DNA of 64,000 bases from Methylococcales bacterium (GCA_028712795.1 JAQTPT010000008.1:25505-89504); one strand, 5' to 3'. Positions 1 through 9,374 are shown, counted from the first letter of the stretch. Notes: a model not told the origin generated them from the letters alone. A program made the numbers and translations.

Positions 1-606
1 GAGTATGAAGATGATGATCCCGCTCGCCGCTTTGTCACTGCAAACGAAATACATATCCCCGCCGGATTGCCCGTCCTCGTCAAACTGAAAAGCGCAGATG
101 TAATTCACGCCTTTTGGGTCCCGATGCTTGCCGGCAAAACACAAATGATTCCAGGCCTGACCAATCAGCAATGGATCGAAGCCGATACGGAGGGCGTCTA
201 TCGTGGGCAATGCACACAGTATTGCGGGGTCCAGCATGCGCACATGGGATTGGAAGTTGTTGCGCAAAGTGATGCTGAATTCAGGAAATGGCAAGATGCC
301 CAACGCAAGTCGGCCGCAACGGCTTCCTCAACCGGCATTGATGCGGGGAAGAAGCTTTTTCTGGATCGCTGCGCAGGTTGTCATACAATCCGGGGAACCG
401 AGGCCGTAGGCGCCCACGCACCCGATTTGACGCATTTGAAATCACGCCGCCTGATTGCAGCCGGATTATTAACCAACACGCCAGATCATTTGGTGAAATG
501 GATAACCCATGCCCAGGACCTCAAACCGGGTACGCGTATGCCCAGCATGGTGTTAACGGCGACAGAGGTTGCCTCGCTGTCAGCATTTTTATCGACACTT
601 AACTAG
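1..606 (+). CDS. Cytochrome c oxidase subunit II with fused C-terminal cytochrome c domain (5' end outside window)
   Basis: This is the electron-entry subunit of a caa3-like haem-copper oxidase, accepting electrons at a periplasmic CuA centre. The frame is open from base 1, so the N-terminal membrane helices lie upstream of the window. The visible part holds the cupredoxin domain with the CuA loop CTQYCGVQHAHM (Cys-x3-Cys-x3-His-x2-Met) and the upstream His of SADVIHAFW. It then has a cytochrome c domain with one haem motif CAGCH and a distal Met in the segment GTRMPSM. The residue usually Glu between the two CuA cysteines is Gln here. It is followed 11 bases later by subunit I in the same direction, so it is the head or second gene of the oxidase operon. 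Confidence 0.93.
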   Translation, partial: EYEDDDPARRFVTANEIHIPAGLPVLVKLKSADVIHAFWVPMLAGKTQMIPGLTNQQWIEADTEGVYRGQCTQYCGVQHAHMGLEVVAQSDAEFRKWQDAQRKSAATASSTGIDAGKKLFLDRCAGCHTIRGTEAVGAHAPDLTHLKSRRLIAAGLLTNTPDHLVKWITHAQDLKPGTRMPSMVLTATEVASLSAFLSTLN

Positions 607-617
607 GAACGCTGCTT

Positions 618-2612
618 ATGACCGATGCCGCTGAAAGTTCGCCTAACCTCAATCTCACTCGCGTTCCCGAGGTGGGCTGCGCCCCAATCGGTTCGGCAGC
701 CGAGATGCATCTTGCCCATCTATGGGAATCGGCTCCCGGATGGCGCGGCTGGTTGTCAACGGTTGACCATAAAGAAATAGGACTGCGTTACCTGGTCACA
801 GCGTTTATATTTTTGCTGATGGGCGGAATCGAAGCGCTGATCATGCGTTTGCAACTCGCGCGCCCGGATCAAACCCTGCTGACGCCGGAACAGTACAGCC
901 AGCTCTTCACGATGCACGGTGTGACAATGATTTTTCTGTACTCATTGCCGATACTGTCGGGGTTTTCCAATTATTTATGGCCGCTGATGCTGGGTTCGCG
1001 GGACATGGCGTTCCCGCGTCTCAATGCCCTCTCTTATTGGGTTTTTCTGTTTGCCGGTATTTTTCTATACGCCAGCTTTCCTCTGGGCGAAGCGCCAAAC
1101 GCCGGCTGGTTTAACTACGTGCCGTTTGCAGGACTGGAGTACAACACCGGTCCCAACATTGATGTCTACGCGCTGGGCATGGTGTTATTGGGGATTTCCA
1201 CAACCGTCGGAGCCATCAATTTCGTTGTCACTTTATTTCGAATGCGTGCACCGGGCATGTCGATCGACCGGGTGCCCATCCTAGTTTGGGGAACGCTAAC
1301 GGCATCGGTCGCCAATATTTTTGCTATTCCCTCAGTCAGCCTCGCTTTTTTTCTTCTGTGGCTGGACCGTCAAACCGGTACGCATTTCTTCGATGTGGTC
1401 AACGGAGGAAAACCCCTGCTATGGCAACATTTGTTCTGGATGTTTGGACATCCCTGGGTTTATGCGGTCGTGCTGCCCGCCATGGGCATCGTTTCAGACG
1501 CGCTGCCTACTTTTTGCCGCCGCCCACTGGTGGGCTACTCGGCAGTCGCGCTGTCAACGATGGCGACCATGCTGCTCGGCTTCGGGGTATGGATACATCA
1601 CATGTTCGCTGCGGGCTTGCCGACGCTTGCGCTATCGTTTTTCGGCGCCGCCAGCATGGTGATTTCCATCCCGAGCGCCGTCGCTGTCTTCGCATGGATA
1701 GCCACCATCTGGCTGGGACGCCCGGTCTTCAATACGCCGTTTCTGTTTTTCGCCGGCTTTGTCATTCTTTTTGTCATCGGCGGACTTTCAGGTGTGATGA
1801 CGGCCGCCGTGCCTCTGGATTTTCAGCTAAACGAAACCTACTTCATCGTCGCGCACCTGCACTACGTTTTGCTTGGCATCAATGTGTTCCCTGTCGTTGG
1901 CGGAATCTATTACTGGTTTCCCAAATTCTTTGGCCGCATGATGAATGAAACGCTCGGAAAATGGAGTTTCTGGGTCATGTTCATCGGATTTAATGCGGGC
2001 TTCTTTCCGATGCACCTGGCTGGCCTGTTGGGTATGCCGCGCCGGATTTACACCTACGCGCCCAACATGGGCTGGAGTACGGTCAACATGGTCACGTCGG
2101 TTGGCTCATTTGTTTTTGCCGCCGGTATTTTGCTATTTCTTGTCAACGTTGTTATCAGTCTGAAGCGGGGCGCCCTGGCGGCTCCGAATCCCTGGGATGC
2201 GCCGACGCTTGAGTGGGCAATGCCATCGCCGCCGCCGGCTTACAACTTTGCGGTTATTCCGTTTGTCGCCAGCCGCCATCCGTTATGGGAGGACCGGCTT
2301 GATGAAGGCGCTGGCCGCTCCAGCCTTGACCAAGGTTATTTGCTCATGGAAGGGCGGGAAACAATAGGGACGACGCCGCTCGATGCCATACCGGACATCA
2401 TTCTCAAAATGCCGGAAGATTCCTATACCCCCTTCTTTCTCGGCTTGTTCAGTGCACTGGCCTTCACCGGTTTGCTGCTGCACTGGGGGGGATTTACGGT
2501 TCTAATGGCGTTGGCTTGCAGCCTGTCGCTGATCGCATGGATGTGGCCAAGGAAAGCCCTGGTCCAGCGTGTGCCGGACATTAAACAAAATACGGGAGCA
2601 GTTCATGGCTGA
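618..2612 (+). CDS. ctaD: Cytochrome c oxidase subunit I, variant lacking canonical proton-channel residues
   Basis: This is the catalytic subunit of a haem-copper oxidase (664 aa, longer than the usual ~530 because of a C-terminal extension with further hydrophobic segments). Ligands visible include the low-spin haem His in TMHGVT, the CuB His with its cross-linking Tyr in FGHPWVY (His278, Tyr282), the CuB pair HH (327-328) and the haem ligands in VAHLHYVL. The D-channel entry Asp is present (SRDMAFPRLN, Asp129). The helix-VI Glu of the A1 type (HPEVY) is Trp280. The position of the K-channel Lys (PTGIKVF in canonical enzymes) is Ala356 in PSAVAVF. There is no YS motif before HP, so it does not match the A2 substitute either. 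The start ATG has AGGA upstream. The end overlaps subunit III. Confidence 0.95.
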   Translation: MTDAAESSPNLNLTRVPEVGCAPIGSAAEMHLAHLWESAPGWRGWLSTVDHKEIGLRYLVTAFIFLLMGGIEALIMRLQLARPDQTLLTPEQYSQLFTMHGVTMIFLYSLPILSGFSNYLWPLMLGSRDMAFPRLNALSYWVFLFAGIFLYASFPLGEAPNAGWFNYVPFAGLEYNTGPNIDVYALGMVLLGISTTVGAINFVVTLFRMRAPGMSIDRVPILVWGTLTASVANIFAIPSVSLAFFLLWLDRQTGTHFFDVVNGGKPLLWQHLFWMFGHPWVYAVVLPAMGIVSDALPTFCRRPLVGYSAVALSTMATMLLGFGVWIHHMFAAGLPTLALSFFGAASMVISIPSAVAVFAWIATIWLGRPVFNTPFLFFAGFVILFVIGGLSGVMTAAVPLDFQLNETYFIVAHLHYVLLGINVFPVVGGIYYWFPKFFGRMMNETLGKWSFWVMFIGFNAGFFPMHLAGLLGMPRRIYTYAPNMGWSTVNMVTSVGSFVFAAGILLFLVNVVISLKRGALAAPNPWDAPTLEWAMPSPPPAYNFAVIPFVASRHPLWEDRLDEGAGRSSLDQGYLLMEGRETIGTTPLDAIPDIILKMPEDSYTPFFLGLFSALAFTGLLLHWGGFTVLMALACSLSLIAWMWPRKALVQRVPDIKQNTGAVHG

Positions 2613-3204
2613 GGCGATGCAGCAGGACAAACCTTTGCCGGTAGGCAGCGAGGGCAAACGGTCCGGCGGCTGGTGGGGTGTACTGGCGCTGATTGTCACC
2701 GAAGGCTCCCTGTTCGGCTATTTATTGTTTACCTACTTCTACCTGGCATCTCAAACGGAGCAGCACTGGCCGCCTGAAGGCCTGCCCGCCTTGGCCGTGC
2801 CGGGCATGAATACCTTGATATTACTCTCCAGCAGCGTATTCGTTTGGGCCTGCGAGCGCTGCATTAAGTACAGGCAGCTGCGTTGGAGCCTTGCGTCGAT
2901 GGCGTTGGCATTCATTCTTGGCGTTTGCTTCGTCGTTATCCAGCTTAATGAATGGAGCAAAAAAACCTACGATATGACTTCAGATCTGTATGGCTCGCTG
3001 TACTTCACGATAACCGGCTTTCATTTGCTTCATGTCGTCGTGGGGCTGATCATCCTGCTGATGCTTTTGCTTTGGATTGCACTCGGTTATTTTGATGACA
3101 GACGCTACGCCGCCGTGACTATTGGCGGACTTTACTGGCATTTTGTCGATGTGGTCTGGCTGTTTGTATTTACAACCTTGTATCTGTCGCCATACCTTTA
3201 CTAG
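2605..3204 (+). CDS. ctaE: Cytochrome c oxidase subunit III
   Basis: This is an integral-membrane subunit III of the same oxidase (199 aa from the chosen start). It shows five or so hydrophobic helices and the family hallmarks FHLLHVVVGL and YWHFVDVVWLFVF near the C-terminus. The ATG at 2605 (MAEAMQQ) is chosen over an upstream in-frame codon at 2569 because it overlaps the last 8 bases of the subunit I gene and has GGGAG a few bases before it, a typical arrangement for translational coupling. No unusual feature is seen. Confidence 0.92.
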   Translation: MAEAMQQDKPLPVGSEGKRSGGWWGVLALIVTEGSLFGYLLFTYFYLASQTEQHWPPEGLPALAVPGMNTLILLSSSVFVWACERCIKYRQLRWSLASMALAFILGVCFVVIQLNEWSKKTYDMTSDLYGSLYFTITGFHLLHVVVGLIILLMLLLWIALGYFDDRRYAAVTIGGLYWHFVDVVWLFVFTTLYLSPYLY

Positions 3205-3212
3205 AGCAGACT

Positions 3213-3665
3213 ATGAACCGTTCCCATAACCGCTCACCCTCCGTTGAATCTCCTGATCCTCATCGCGGGCAGGTGCGCATGTTACGAATAGGGGTCGGTC
3301 TATTCGGCGCGCCGGTCGCTTGGCTGGCGCAATTTTCTTTGAGCGAGCCGCTTGCAGCCCATGCCTGCTATCCCCATCAGGCGCCTTTGTCAGCGCCGGT
3401 ATGGGAAGGGTTGCCTGTAATGCTGGCGGCAATCAGCATTGCCTGCCTGGCGGCTGCTCTCCTGTCCGGGTATATTGCATGGACCTCATGGCGGCAGTCT
3501 GAAAATAAGCTACCAGGAGAGGAAGGGAGTATCACTGTGGCAGGCGAAAACAGAAACCGTTGGCTAATAAAATTAAGCGCCATGTCGAGCTTCATCTTTC
3601 TCGTTGCAATACTATTCAACATCTGTGCAATTTTTCTGGTGTCGCCATGCAGCTCATGGTTTTAA
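3213..3665 (+). CDS. Small membrane protein of the oxidase operon, function unknown
   Basis: A 150-aa protein with about three predicted membrane segments (roughly residues 28-45, 68-90 and 122-143). It follows subunit III after 8 bases and overlaps the region before the next cytochrome gene, so it is very likely co-transcribed with the oxidase. I do not recognise a named family. Small membrane proteins at this position are common in alternative oxidase operons and often act in assembly, but nothing in the sequence proves that here. Confidence 0.7.
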   Translation: MNRSHNRSPSVESPDPHRGQVRMLRIGVGLFGAPVAWLAQFSLSEPLAAHACYPHQAPLSAPVWEGLPVMLAAISIACLAAALLSGYIAWTSWRQSENKLPGEEGSITVAGENRNRWLIKLSAMSSFIFLVAILFNICAIFLVSPCSSWF

Positions 3666-3682
3666 TGGTCAGGCCATTTAAA

Positions 3683-4987
3683 ATGATTTTAAGGGACATC
3701 CTGGACCGGGTGGCAGTCAGGGCTGTTGCTTTCGCATGCATGGCATTATTATCCAGCCTTGCCATGGCGCAGCAAGTTGACCCGGCAGACATTCGCCGGG
3801 GTGCCTATCTTGCCAGGGTAGGAGACTGTGTAGCCTGCCACACGGCCGGACCGCAATCCCCTCCGTTTGCGGGCGGACTGCCGATCAACTCGCCTTTCGG
3901 CATCATTTACTCGACGAACATTACGCCGGATCCCGACAATGGTATTGGCCGCTATACATTGGCTGATTTTAGCCGCGCGGTTCGAAATGGCGTTGCCAAG
4001 GACGGCAAGCGCCTTTATCCGGCGATGCCTTATGCGTCTTTTACCGAGATTACTAATGACGATATTCGTGCGCTTTACGCCTATTTCATGCATGAGGTAA
4101 AGCCTGTCAACTATAAGCCGCCCGAAACAAAGCTGCCGTTCCCTTTCAATATACGTTTGAGCCTAATGTTCTGGGATGCGCTTTTTGCCAAAGACGAACG
4201 TTATAAGTCCCATGATGACCGTGATGCGCAATGGAATCGCGGCGCCTACCTCGTCCAGTCTCTCGGACATTGCGGCGCCTGCCATACGCCCCGCGGCCTT
4301 GCCTTCCAGGAAACAGCCTATAACGAATCATCTCCGGAGTATCTAAGCGGGGCCGTGGTGGACAATTGGTATGCGGCGAATCTGACAGGAGACTCCGCTT
4401 CCGGGTTGGGCCGCTGGTCTGAAGCAGACATCGCCGAATTCCTGAAAACAGGTCACGGCGGGCAGATAGCCGCGTTTGGCAGCATGACCGATGTCATCGG
4501 AAACAGTACGCAATATTTGCATAAAGACGATCTGAATGCGATCGCACACTATCTGAAGTCCCTTACCCCTCACGGCGAAAAGGCCTCGTATAAACCGGGC
4601 ACGTCTGCCGTTACCCTGGACTTGGCGGCAATCGTAACAGGTGAAATGGAGCGTCCCGGCGCAGGTCTGTTTCAGGCGTTCTGCGTGAAATGCCATAAGA
4701 TAACCGGAGATGGCGAACCGGGCAAATTTCCCAAGCTCGCCGGAAATTCGATCGTTCTCTCCAAAAACCCTGCCTCGCTGATCCGTCTGCTACTGGAAGG
4801 AAGCAAGACGGCGCAAACTAGAGGAGGCCCCGGACCTCAGGAAATGCCTGGTTTTGCGAAAAAATTCTCCGACCGGCAGATCGCCGAGGTGCTTAGCTTT
4901 ATCCGTAATAGCTGGGGCAATAAAGCATCTCCGGTCACGACGAGAGAGGTGTCATTATTGCGGCAGGCACTGCAAAAGCAACCGTAA
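3683..4987 (+). CDS. Tri-haem c-type cytochrome (alcohol/gluconate dehydrogenase cytochrome subunit family)
   Basis: This is a secreted electron-transfer protein with three cytochrome c domains, each with a CxxCH haem motif: CVACH, CGACH and CVKCH. A signal peptide is visible after the chosen ATG (hydrophobic stretch ending in SLAMA before QQVDPAD). An in-frame upstream ATG at 3665 overlaps the previous stop and is an alternative start. The family supplies the cytochrome subunit of membrane-bound quinoprotein or flavoprotein dehydrogenases, which pass electrons to quinone or oxidase. No dehydrogenase subunit is adjacent, so here it probably donates electrons to the neighbouring oxidase. That role is inference from position. 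Confidence 0.88.
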   Translation: MILRDILDRVAVRAVAFACMALLSSLAMAQQVDPADIRRGAYLARVGDCVACHTAGPQSPPFAGGLPINSPFGIIYSTNITPDPDNGIGRYTLADFSRAVRNGVAKDGKRLYPAMPYASFTEITNDDIRALYAYFMHEVKPVNYKPPETKLPFPFNIRLSLMFWDALFAKDERYKSHDDRDAQWNRGAYLVQSLGHCGACHTPRGLAFQETAYNESSPEYLSGAVVDNWYAANLTGDSASGLGRWSEADIAEFLKTGHGGQIAAFGSMTDVIGNSTQYLHKDDLNAIAHYLKSLTPHGEKASYKPGTSAVTLDLAAIVTGEMERPGAGLFQAFCVKCHKITGDGEPGKFPKLAGNSIVLSKNPASLIRLLLEGSKTAQTRGGPGPQEMPGFAKKFSDRQIAEVLSFIRNSWGNKASPVTTREVSLLRQALQKQP

Positions 4988-5012
4988 TCAGAGCTGTAGG
5001 CTATGATTTGCA

Positions 5013-5840
5013 TTAATCCAGTGACTTTTTTGCGGCCAGGGCGCTCTTCAAAATAGATTCCGGTGATTGCAATTCCTTATGGATTACGATTAATATACCG
5101 ATCACGCTCATCATTGCCGCATTCATCCAGAGAATCAAGCCGCCGATTTGCTGGTCCGTTATTGAACTCATGCCGGTGAATGCCCGCCCGCACAAGGTGT
5201 AAATCGGGTAAAGCTCATGCGGCGTGAAAAAAATTAATGCGCCGATGAGGATTTGCGGCGGAATTACAGCAAGCATCATGACGATACGGCTGCCGGGAGA
5301 CCACTTGGAATGTGAATCAAGAACAATCCCCCAAAACATCAGTCCGTTTAGAACCATACTCCAGTTCATCAGGCGATAAATGCGCCAGTCGAGCATTGCA
5401 ATAAAATGGATGGGCGGAAGAAGCCAAAAGGCTATCAACCCGACGAACACTGTCACTGCGGCGGCCGGATGGAATAATACCTTTACCAGACATTGCAACG
5501 GTTTCCACCCTGACACCATCCGAATCAAGCGCCTGCCTGCCACCGGTAAACCCGCTGACAACGCCTCTTTAGGGCAACTCAATACGATCAAAAAAGGCCC
5601 CAAATGATGAAGCACAAGACTCTGGAGTTGGTGAACGAAAAACTCATGCTCGGAGTAATAATCGATCTGGGTATGGGAGACGACATAAAGGGATAAAAGT
5701 CCTGTCCAAAAGCATAATTTTTGTCGAAAGAGCAGCTTGCATTTTAGGGAGCCTCTGATAAATAGCATGGCTGCAACGGCCGTTACCATGAGAACGGCAA
5801 AGGAAAACTCCCACGGGACCAGCCATTGCAGCGGGTTCAT
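5013..5840 (-). CDS. ctaG: CtaG-type cytochrome c oxidase assembly factor (caa3_CtaG family)
   Basis: A 275-aa polytopic membrane protein with about seven hydrophobic helices. It matches the caa3-type CtaG family in its early pattern of spaced His residues (VSHTQIDYYSEHEFFVHQLQ in its first third, followed by LHHLGPFL) and in its length. The family is needed to insert copper or assemble the CuB site of caa3-type oxidases. It faces the oxidase genes convergently, with its stop 25 bases from the cytochrome gene, and lies in the same direction as the SCO gene. This supports a shared copper-delivery role for this oxidase. Confidence 0.85.
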   Translation of the reverse strand: MNPLQWLVPWEFSFAVLMVTAVAAMLFIRGSLKCKLLFRQKLCFWTGLLSLYVVSHTQIDYYSEHEFFVHQLQSLVLHHLGPFLIVLSCPKEALSAGLPVAGRRLIRMVSGWKPLQCLVKVLFHPAAAVTVFVGLIAFWLLPPIHFIAMLDWRIYRLMNWSMVLNGLMFWGIVLDSHSKWSPGSRIVMMLAVIPPQILIGALIFFTPHELYPIYTLCGRAFTGMSSITDQQIGGLILWMNAAMMSVIGILIVIHKELQSPESILKSALAAKKSLD

Positions 5841-5950
5841 TTACCCGCAACCGCTATGGCAGTTCATTGTTCCGGCCAAAAATCCATCTGCAAAATAGCC
5901 TGATTTTGATCCAGGCTCGAATAAGTTATTCATAGGTGATGAAAAAGCCA

Positions 5951-6559
5951 TCATGATGAAGCCAGCAGACGCCGCAAAACGTCCGCGACCGTTTCAATCG
6001 GGTCATCCGGTGTCACCAGGAAACGCGCGCGGCCTTGCGGGTCAAAAACATAAACTGCCGCACTGTGACTGAGTTCGTCAGAATCTGATTTCCTGGGGCG
6101 GTATGCAGCCCGATAACGTTTGGTGAGGTCTTCTATTTCAGTTTCATTGCCTGTCAGCCCAATCACTTGTCCGGCTTCAAATGCCGCCACATAGCGATGC
6201 AAAACCTGCGGGCTATCGCGGCCGGGATCCAGGGTGACAAATAGAATACGGGTGCGATTCGCATTATCCCCCAAATTTCGCATTATTTTTGCCAACCGGA
6301 ACAGCGTGAATGGGCACTCTGCCTGACAGCCTGTGAAACCGAAAAACAACATGATCAGGTAGCCTTGATAGGTTTGATTGGTTACCGGTTGTCCAGTGTC
6401 TGACATCAGCGAGAATCGCAAATCCGGAAGATGACCTGTAATTTCAGGCAGTTGCTGCTGTCTTCCTGTATCGCAGCCGTTCAGTGCCAACGTCAAGGCT
6501 GTGTAAAGAATAATTCGGCCAAATTTCAGACGGCGTGTTCCAAATAATCTGTTATGCAT
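5951..6559 (-). CDS. SCO1/SenC family copper chaperone lipoprotein
   Basis: This thioredoxin-fold copper chaperone loads CuA of cytochrome oxidase in the periplasm. It has the CxxxC copper motif in GCQAECPF and the downstream His in ELSHSAAVY, which together form the copper site. The ATG at 6559 is preferred to the longer frame (from 6697) because it places a normal lipoprotein signal (hydrophobic stretch ending in ALNGC) near the N-terminus; the upstream extension has no signal-like features. It lies between ctaG and a transporter gene on the minus strand, next to the oxidase it probably serves. Confidence 0.88.
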   Translation of the reverse strand: MHNRLFGTRRLKFGRIILYTALTLALNGCDTGRQQQLPEITGHLPDLRFSLMSDTGQPVTNQTYQGYLIMLFFGFTGCQAECPFTLFRLAKIMRNLGDNANRTRILFVTLDPGRDSPQVLHRYVAAFEAGQVIGLTGNETEIEDLTKRYRAAYRPRKSDSDELSHSAAVYVFDPQGRARFLVTPDDPIETVADVLRRLLASS

Positions 6560-6697
6560 TTGAGATAGCTTATTAAAATGGCGGATTGATATTTGACACG
6601 CTATTCTGGATCTGTGAGGGCTGTTGGGCAACTGGCTGTCTACCTCGATCGTTGTGTGAGGGCGTGGAGGTGAAATTCCCCTGCGCTGCTCGACCAC

Positions 6698-7789
6698 CTA
6701 GGCGCGAGATACCCCTACACGTCGTAGCAGGTCGAAGGTAAACCCAGCAAAAACCGCCGTCCACGCGATAAACCCTAGGTACAGAAAGACCAGCGGCAGG
6801 AAACCGATGAAATCGAATCCCATCGCATCGATCATCCGGTCAGTGCTGGCCGCATACATGCCAAGGGGAAAAACCGCGCCCCAATAGAGCGGATCGTATT
6901 TCATCGGGAAGCGCTTGTACACGTAACGCCACAAGAAAAGAATCACCAGCATGGGTATCCACCAGGTGCCCGTTGCCCAGTAAAAGATCGTGAACCCCTT
7001 GATAAAGGGCAACATTGAAAGCAAAAAGGGTGCGTCTGGCGCGTTGATGATGAGCAGTGACCCGGCCAAGGTCGAAATCGCCATTGCGCCCATATTGATC
7101 CAGTATGGTGGCGACAGATCGCCGGGAGAAAGTGAAAAGAAGGTATAGCGGTAGAAGATTAGCGACATCATCCAGATGTACAGCATGCCGCCCCATAGCC
7201 ACATCAAGAGCGCGAGGAAGTTAATTTCCAGTTTGTAAGGCTGGCTGATGTCCGGAGCGAGCAGCGCACTGAGGACCGCGATCGATTGCGTTGCCACGAC
7301 TGCAAGCAGCCAGGCACCGTTGATCCCCTTATCGAGGGTGGGCTTGTGCTTCTTGATGGTGAAGCCCGAAAATATCGTGTAGGTCAGTCCGATCCAGAGC
7401 ATGATCGCCACAATCCAGAGCGCAGTGCCTGCACGATGATCAGCTGCGAGCACCACGAACTGGCTCCCGAGGATGCTCGTCCCGGCCACGGTGGTGAAGA
7501 ACCCGGGGCCACACTGATGATCTAGCATGTCACCGAAGAACCTGCGCGAGTGGCAAGCCATGCGCAGCAAGGTCAGAAAGCACAGCGCGGAGTAGACGAC
7601 GATATTGAGTTGAAACAACGCTTGCGCTATGGCAGGCATGAGCAGCAGATGAGCGGCGAGAGAAACGATGCCTGTTGCCATGACCATGCCAAAGTAGGCA
7701 GGCGACAGGTCGGCCAGTCCGGCAAGCACGCGCCTGCCCGGCGGCACAGGTCGAACCGATGTATCGCGTTCGTCGAGGGTAGTTTTCAT
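6698..7789 (-). CDS. TDT/SLAC1-family transporter (TehA or C4-dicarboxylate/sulfite efflux type)
   Basis: A 363-aa membrane protein with about ten hydrophobic helices, matching the tellurite-resistance/dicarboxylate transporter family in its opening FGMVMATGIVSLAAH and in the repeated helix pairs. Members include TehA anion channels, malate permeases and sulfite exporters; the substrate cannot be read from sequence. The ATG at 7789 (MKTTLDE) is preferred over an upstream TTG at 7819. It lies 140 bases before the SCO start on the same strand, so it could be the first gene of a minus-strand transporter-SCO-ctaG unit. Confidence 0.82.
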   Translation of the reverse strand: MKTTLDERDTSVRPVPPGRRVLAGLADLSPAYFGMVMATGIVSLAAHLLLMPAIAQALFQLNIVVYSALCFLTLLRMACHSRRFFGDMLDHQCGPGFFTTVAGTSILGSQFVVLAADHRAGTALWIVAIMLWIGLTYTIFSGFTIKKHKPTLDKGINGAWLLAVVATQSIAVLSALLAPDISQPYKLEINFLALLMWLWGGMLYIWMMSLIFYRYTFFSLSPGDLSPPYWINMGAMAISTLAGSLLIINAPDAPFLLSMLPFIKGFTIFYWATGTWWIPMLVILFLWRYVYKRFPMKYDPLYWGAVFPLGMYAASTDRMIDAMGFDFIGFLPLVFLYLGFIAWTAVFAGFTFDLLRRVGVSRA

Positions 7790-7820
7790 CGTATGAAGAT
7801 CGGCATCAGCAAAGCACAAG

Positions 7821-8333
7821 TCACGTATAACGTTTGAGATAAGAGGCGCATGGTAGCGCGTTCTGCTTGATCGGTGGGCTGGACGGCAATACCTCGTTGG
7901 AACGAAGAATAGACCGCGTAATAGCTTCCCTCTTCTGAAGATCGGTCATTCTATTTGCCGTATAAATAATAGTTTTTGGCCACAATGCATTAAAAGCAAT
8001 ACCATCGTCTCTGAATTCACCCACTATTCCCAAAACACAAAGACTCATGCCATACTCGGCCATGGATAAGCGAGGTGCGGTGCAAACCGGCTTGATTCCA
8101 AATTTTGAGCGGAGGCGACAAATTGAGCGCCACATAAGAGTTTTGAGCCTTTTTAAGATGTGGAATACACAGCTTGGAACAAAGAAATGAACCACGTTAT
8201 TAACCTGATTCATCAAATCAAAACGCTTTAATTCAGTGTCAAGCGTTCCCGTCAGACTAATCGCACCGGCGTCGTCAACTAGAATATCAATTCCGCCAAA
8301 AACTTCAACGACTTTATCTACAGCGGCTTGCAC
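7821..8333 (-). pseudogene. Decayed short-chain dehydrogenase/reductase (HSDL2-like)
   Basis: The reading frame preserves pieces of an NAD(P)-dependent short-chain dehydrogenase: GGIDILVDDAGAISLTGTLDT matches the region after the nucleotide-binding fold (normally NNAG), and YGMSLCVLG followed by EFRDDGIAFNALWP matches the middle of the family. The first ~70 residues with the glycine-rich motif are missing. The active-site YxxxK that should lie before YGMSLC is gone: the stretch reads CTAPRLSMAEYG, with no Tyr and Glu in place of Lys. Internal sequence between the blocks is scrambled. It is a broken relic beside the IS remnants. Confidence 0.75.
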
Positions 8334-8700
8334 TTAACTTCAAAGCGGATATCGTTAGTATTCACAGACCATCTTTTTTTTCGTTGCTTTGAAGATGCAA
8401 TTTCTAGATATACTCCGGCTAAGTTTTTCGAAATCAGGGACAATGCACGGTTTTTAGCAATTGAAAAACCCGATGATTAGTTTTAAAGGTGTTCATTTTC
8501 CTAAAGAAGTCGCTCTATAACTCAATGTTCAAGTTTTTTTAGCTTGACTGAGTCGACGCCAGATAAATCAAGGTGTTTTCACCAACGCGTCCGGGTGCTA
8601 CATGATAGTACTTATGGCTGTATGGCCCGATTTAGCAAGATTCTTCAAAATCAAGAATTAAAAACTCGAACTTCGAGTATAAGCTATATCTTTCTACGTC
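8334..8700. other. Intergenic DNA without a recognisable gene
   Basis: About 370 bases between the dehydrogenase relic and the IS6 remnant. Frames are broken in all directions and I see no RNA gene, promoter or repeat I can defend. It is probably decayed coding or mobile-element sequence. Confidence 0.5.
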
Positions 8701-8790
8701 CGATATGGCATATCTTATCGTGACCTGGAAGGAATCATGGAGGAGCGTGGCGTTCAACTGGATAATCCCACCCTGAATCCCCGGGTTATT
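8701..8790 (+). pseudogene. Remnant of an IS6-family transposase
   Basis: Thirty codons read RYGISYRDLEGIMEERG and then VQLDNPTLNPRVI. This matches the conserved N-terminal helix-turn-helix region of IS6-family DDE transposases (typically RYxISYRDLEExMxERG, then VxVDHxTxxRWV). No catalytic DDE part follows and the frame is broken on both sides, so only a scar remains. Confidence 0.72.
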
Positions 8791-8896
8791 ATACGCCGCG
8801 CGGTCATTATTTCGGTTTTTTACTTACTGAAACCCAATTAGTATAAGAGCTGTGATGAGGTAATAATCGAATCTTGACAGCGCGGATTATAACTAT

Positions 8897-9064
8897 TATC
8901 CGTTGATCTCATCTGAAGCTACCCGTCTTACCCCACATTGCCATATCATTGAGACGGGGAATGAATCATTCGGATTTATACAAAGCAGCGCCAATGCCAA
9001 AGAACTAATCAAGTCCACTCATGAACAGGCTGATTTTATCTCTATCCCAAAACAGCCCAACTAA
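8897..9064 (+). pseudogene. istB: Remnant of the 3' end of an IS21-type IstB ATPase gene
   Basis: An open stretch of 55 codons ending in TAA reads TRLTPHCHIIETGNESF and later SSANAKELIKSTHEQ. It resembles the C-terminus of IstB helper ATPases (DRLTHHCHIxETGNESYRF...). The Walker motifs are absent because the 5' part is lost. The recall of the IstB tail is from memory, so confidence is moderate. The IS21-like terminal repeats about 80 bases downstream support the call. Confidence 0.5.
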
Positions 9065-9145
9065 AAAAGGAGTTCAAAACCATCTTAGTTTGGTCGGCTA
9101 ATTCGATGCGGTGTAGTACGCTGCACCGCTAAATCCCTAGGCCGA

Positions 9146-9180
9146 TTTTCAATCGGCACAGACGGTCAGTTTTCAATCGG
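9146..9180. repeat. Tandem TTTTCAATCGG motifs, probable IS21-type terminus
   Basis: The 11-base motif TTTTCAATCGG occurs at 9146-9156 and 9170-9180, 24 bases apart. Multiple short direct repeats near the end are typical of IS21-family elements, and an IstB-like gene tail ends just upstream, so this is probably the right end of the same dead element. Confidence 0.5.
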
Positions 9181-9299
9181 GCCAACATTGTACTTTTATC
9201 GTGGAATTTAAGGCTTATCCGTTCGTGTGGTGTACTTTTTTTATAAATTGCCTACATACACCGAAGGTTCAGTTTTTGGAATTAAGAGCAGAATGTGAA

Positions 9300-9323
9300 A
9301 AATGCCCGGTTTCCCGGGCATTT
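9300..9323 (-). terminator. Rho-independent terminator downstream of ftsH
   Basis: A perfect 10-base-pair stem (AAATGCCCGG / CCGGGCATTT) with a four-base loop lies 52 bases past the ftsH stop. On the minus strand it is followed by a run of four T. Confidence 0.75.
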
Positions 9324-9374
9324 AAAACGATATCTGTAAGCTCAGAGTTAGCGCGCCCCTATTGCACATTCTCT

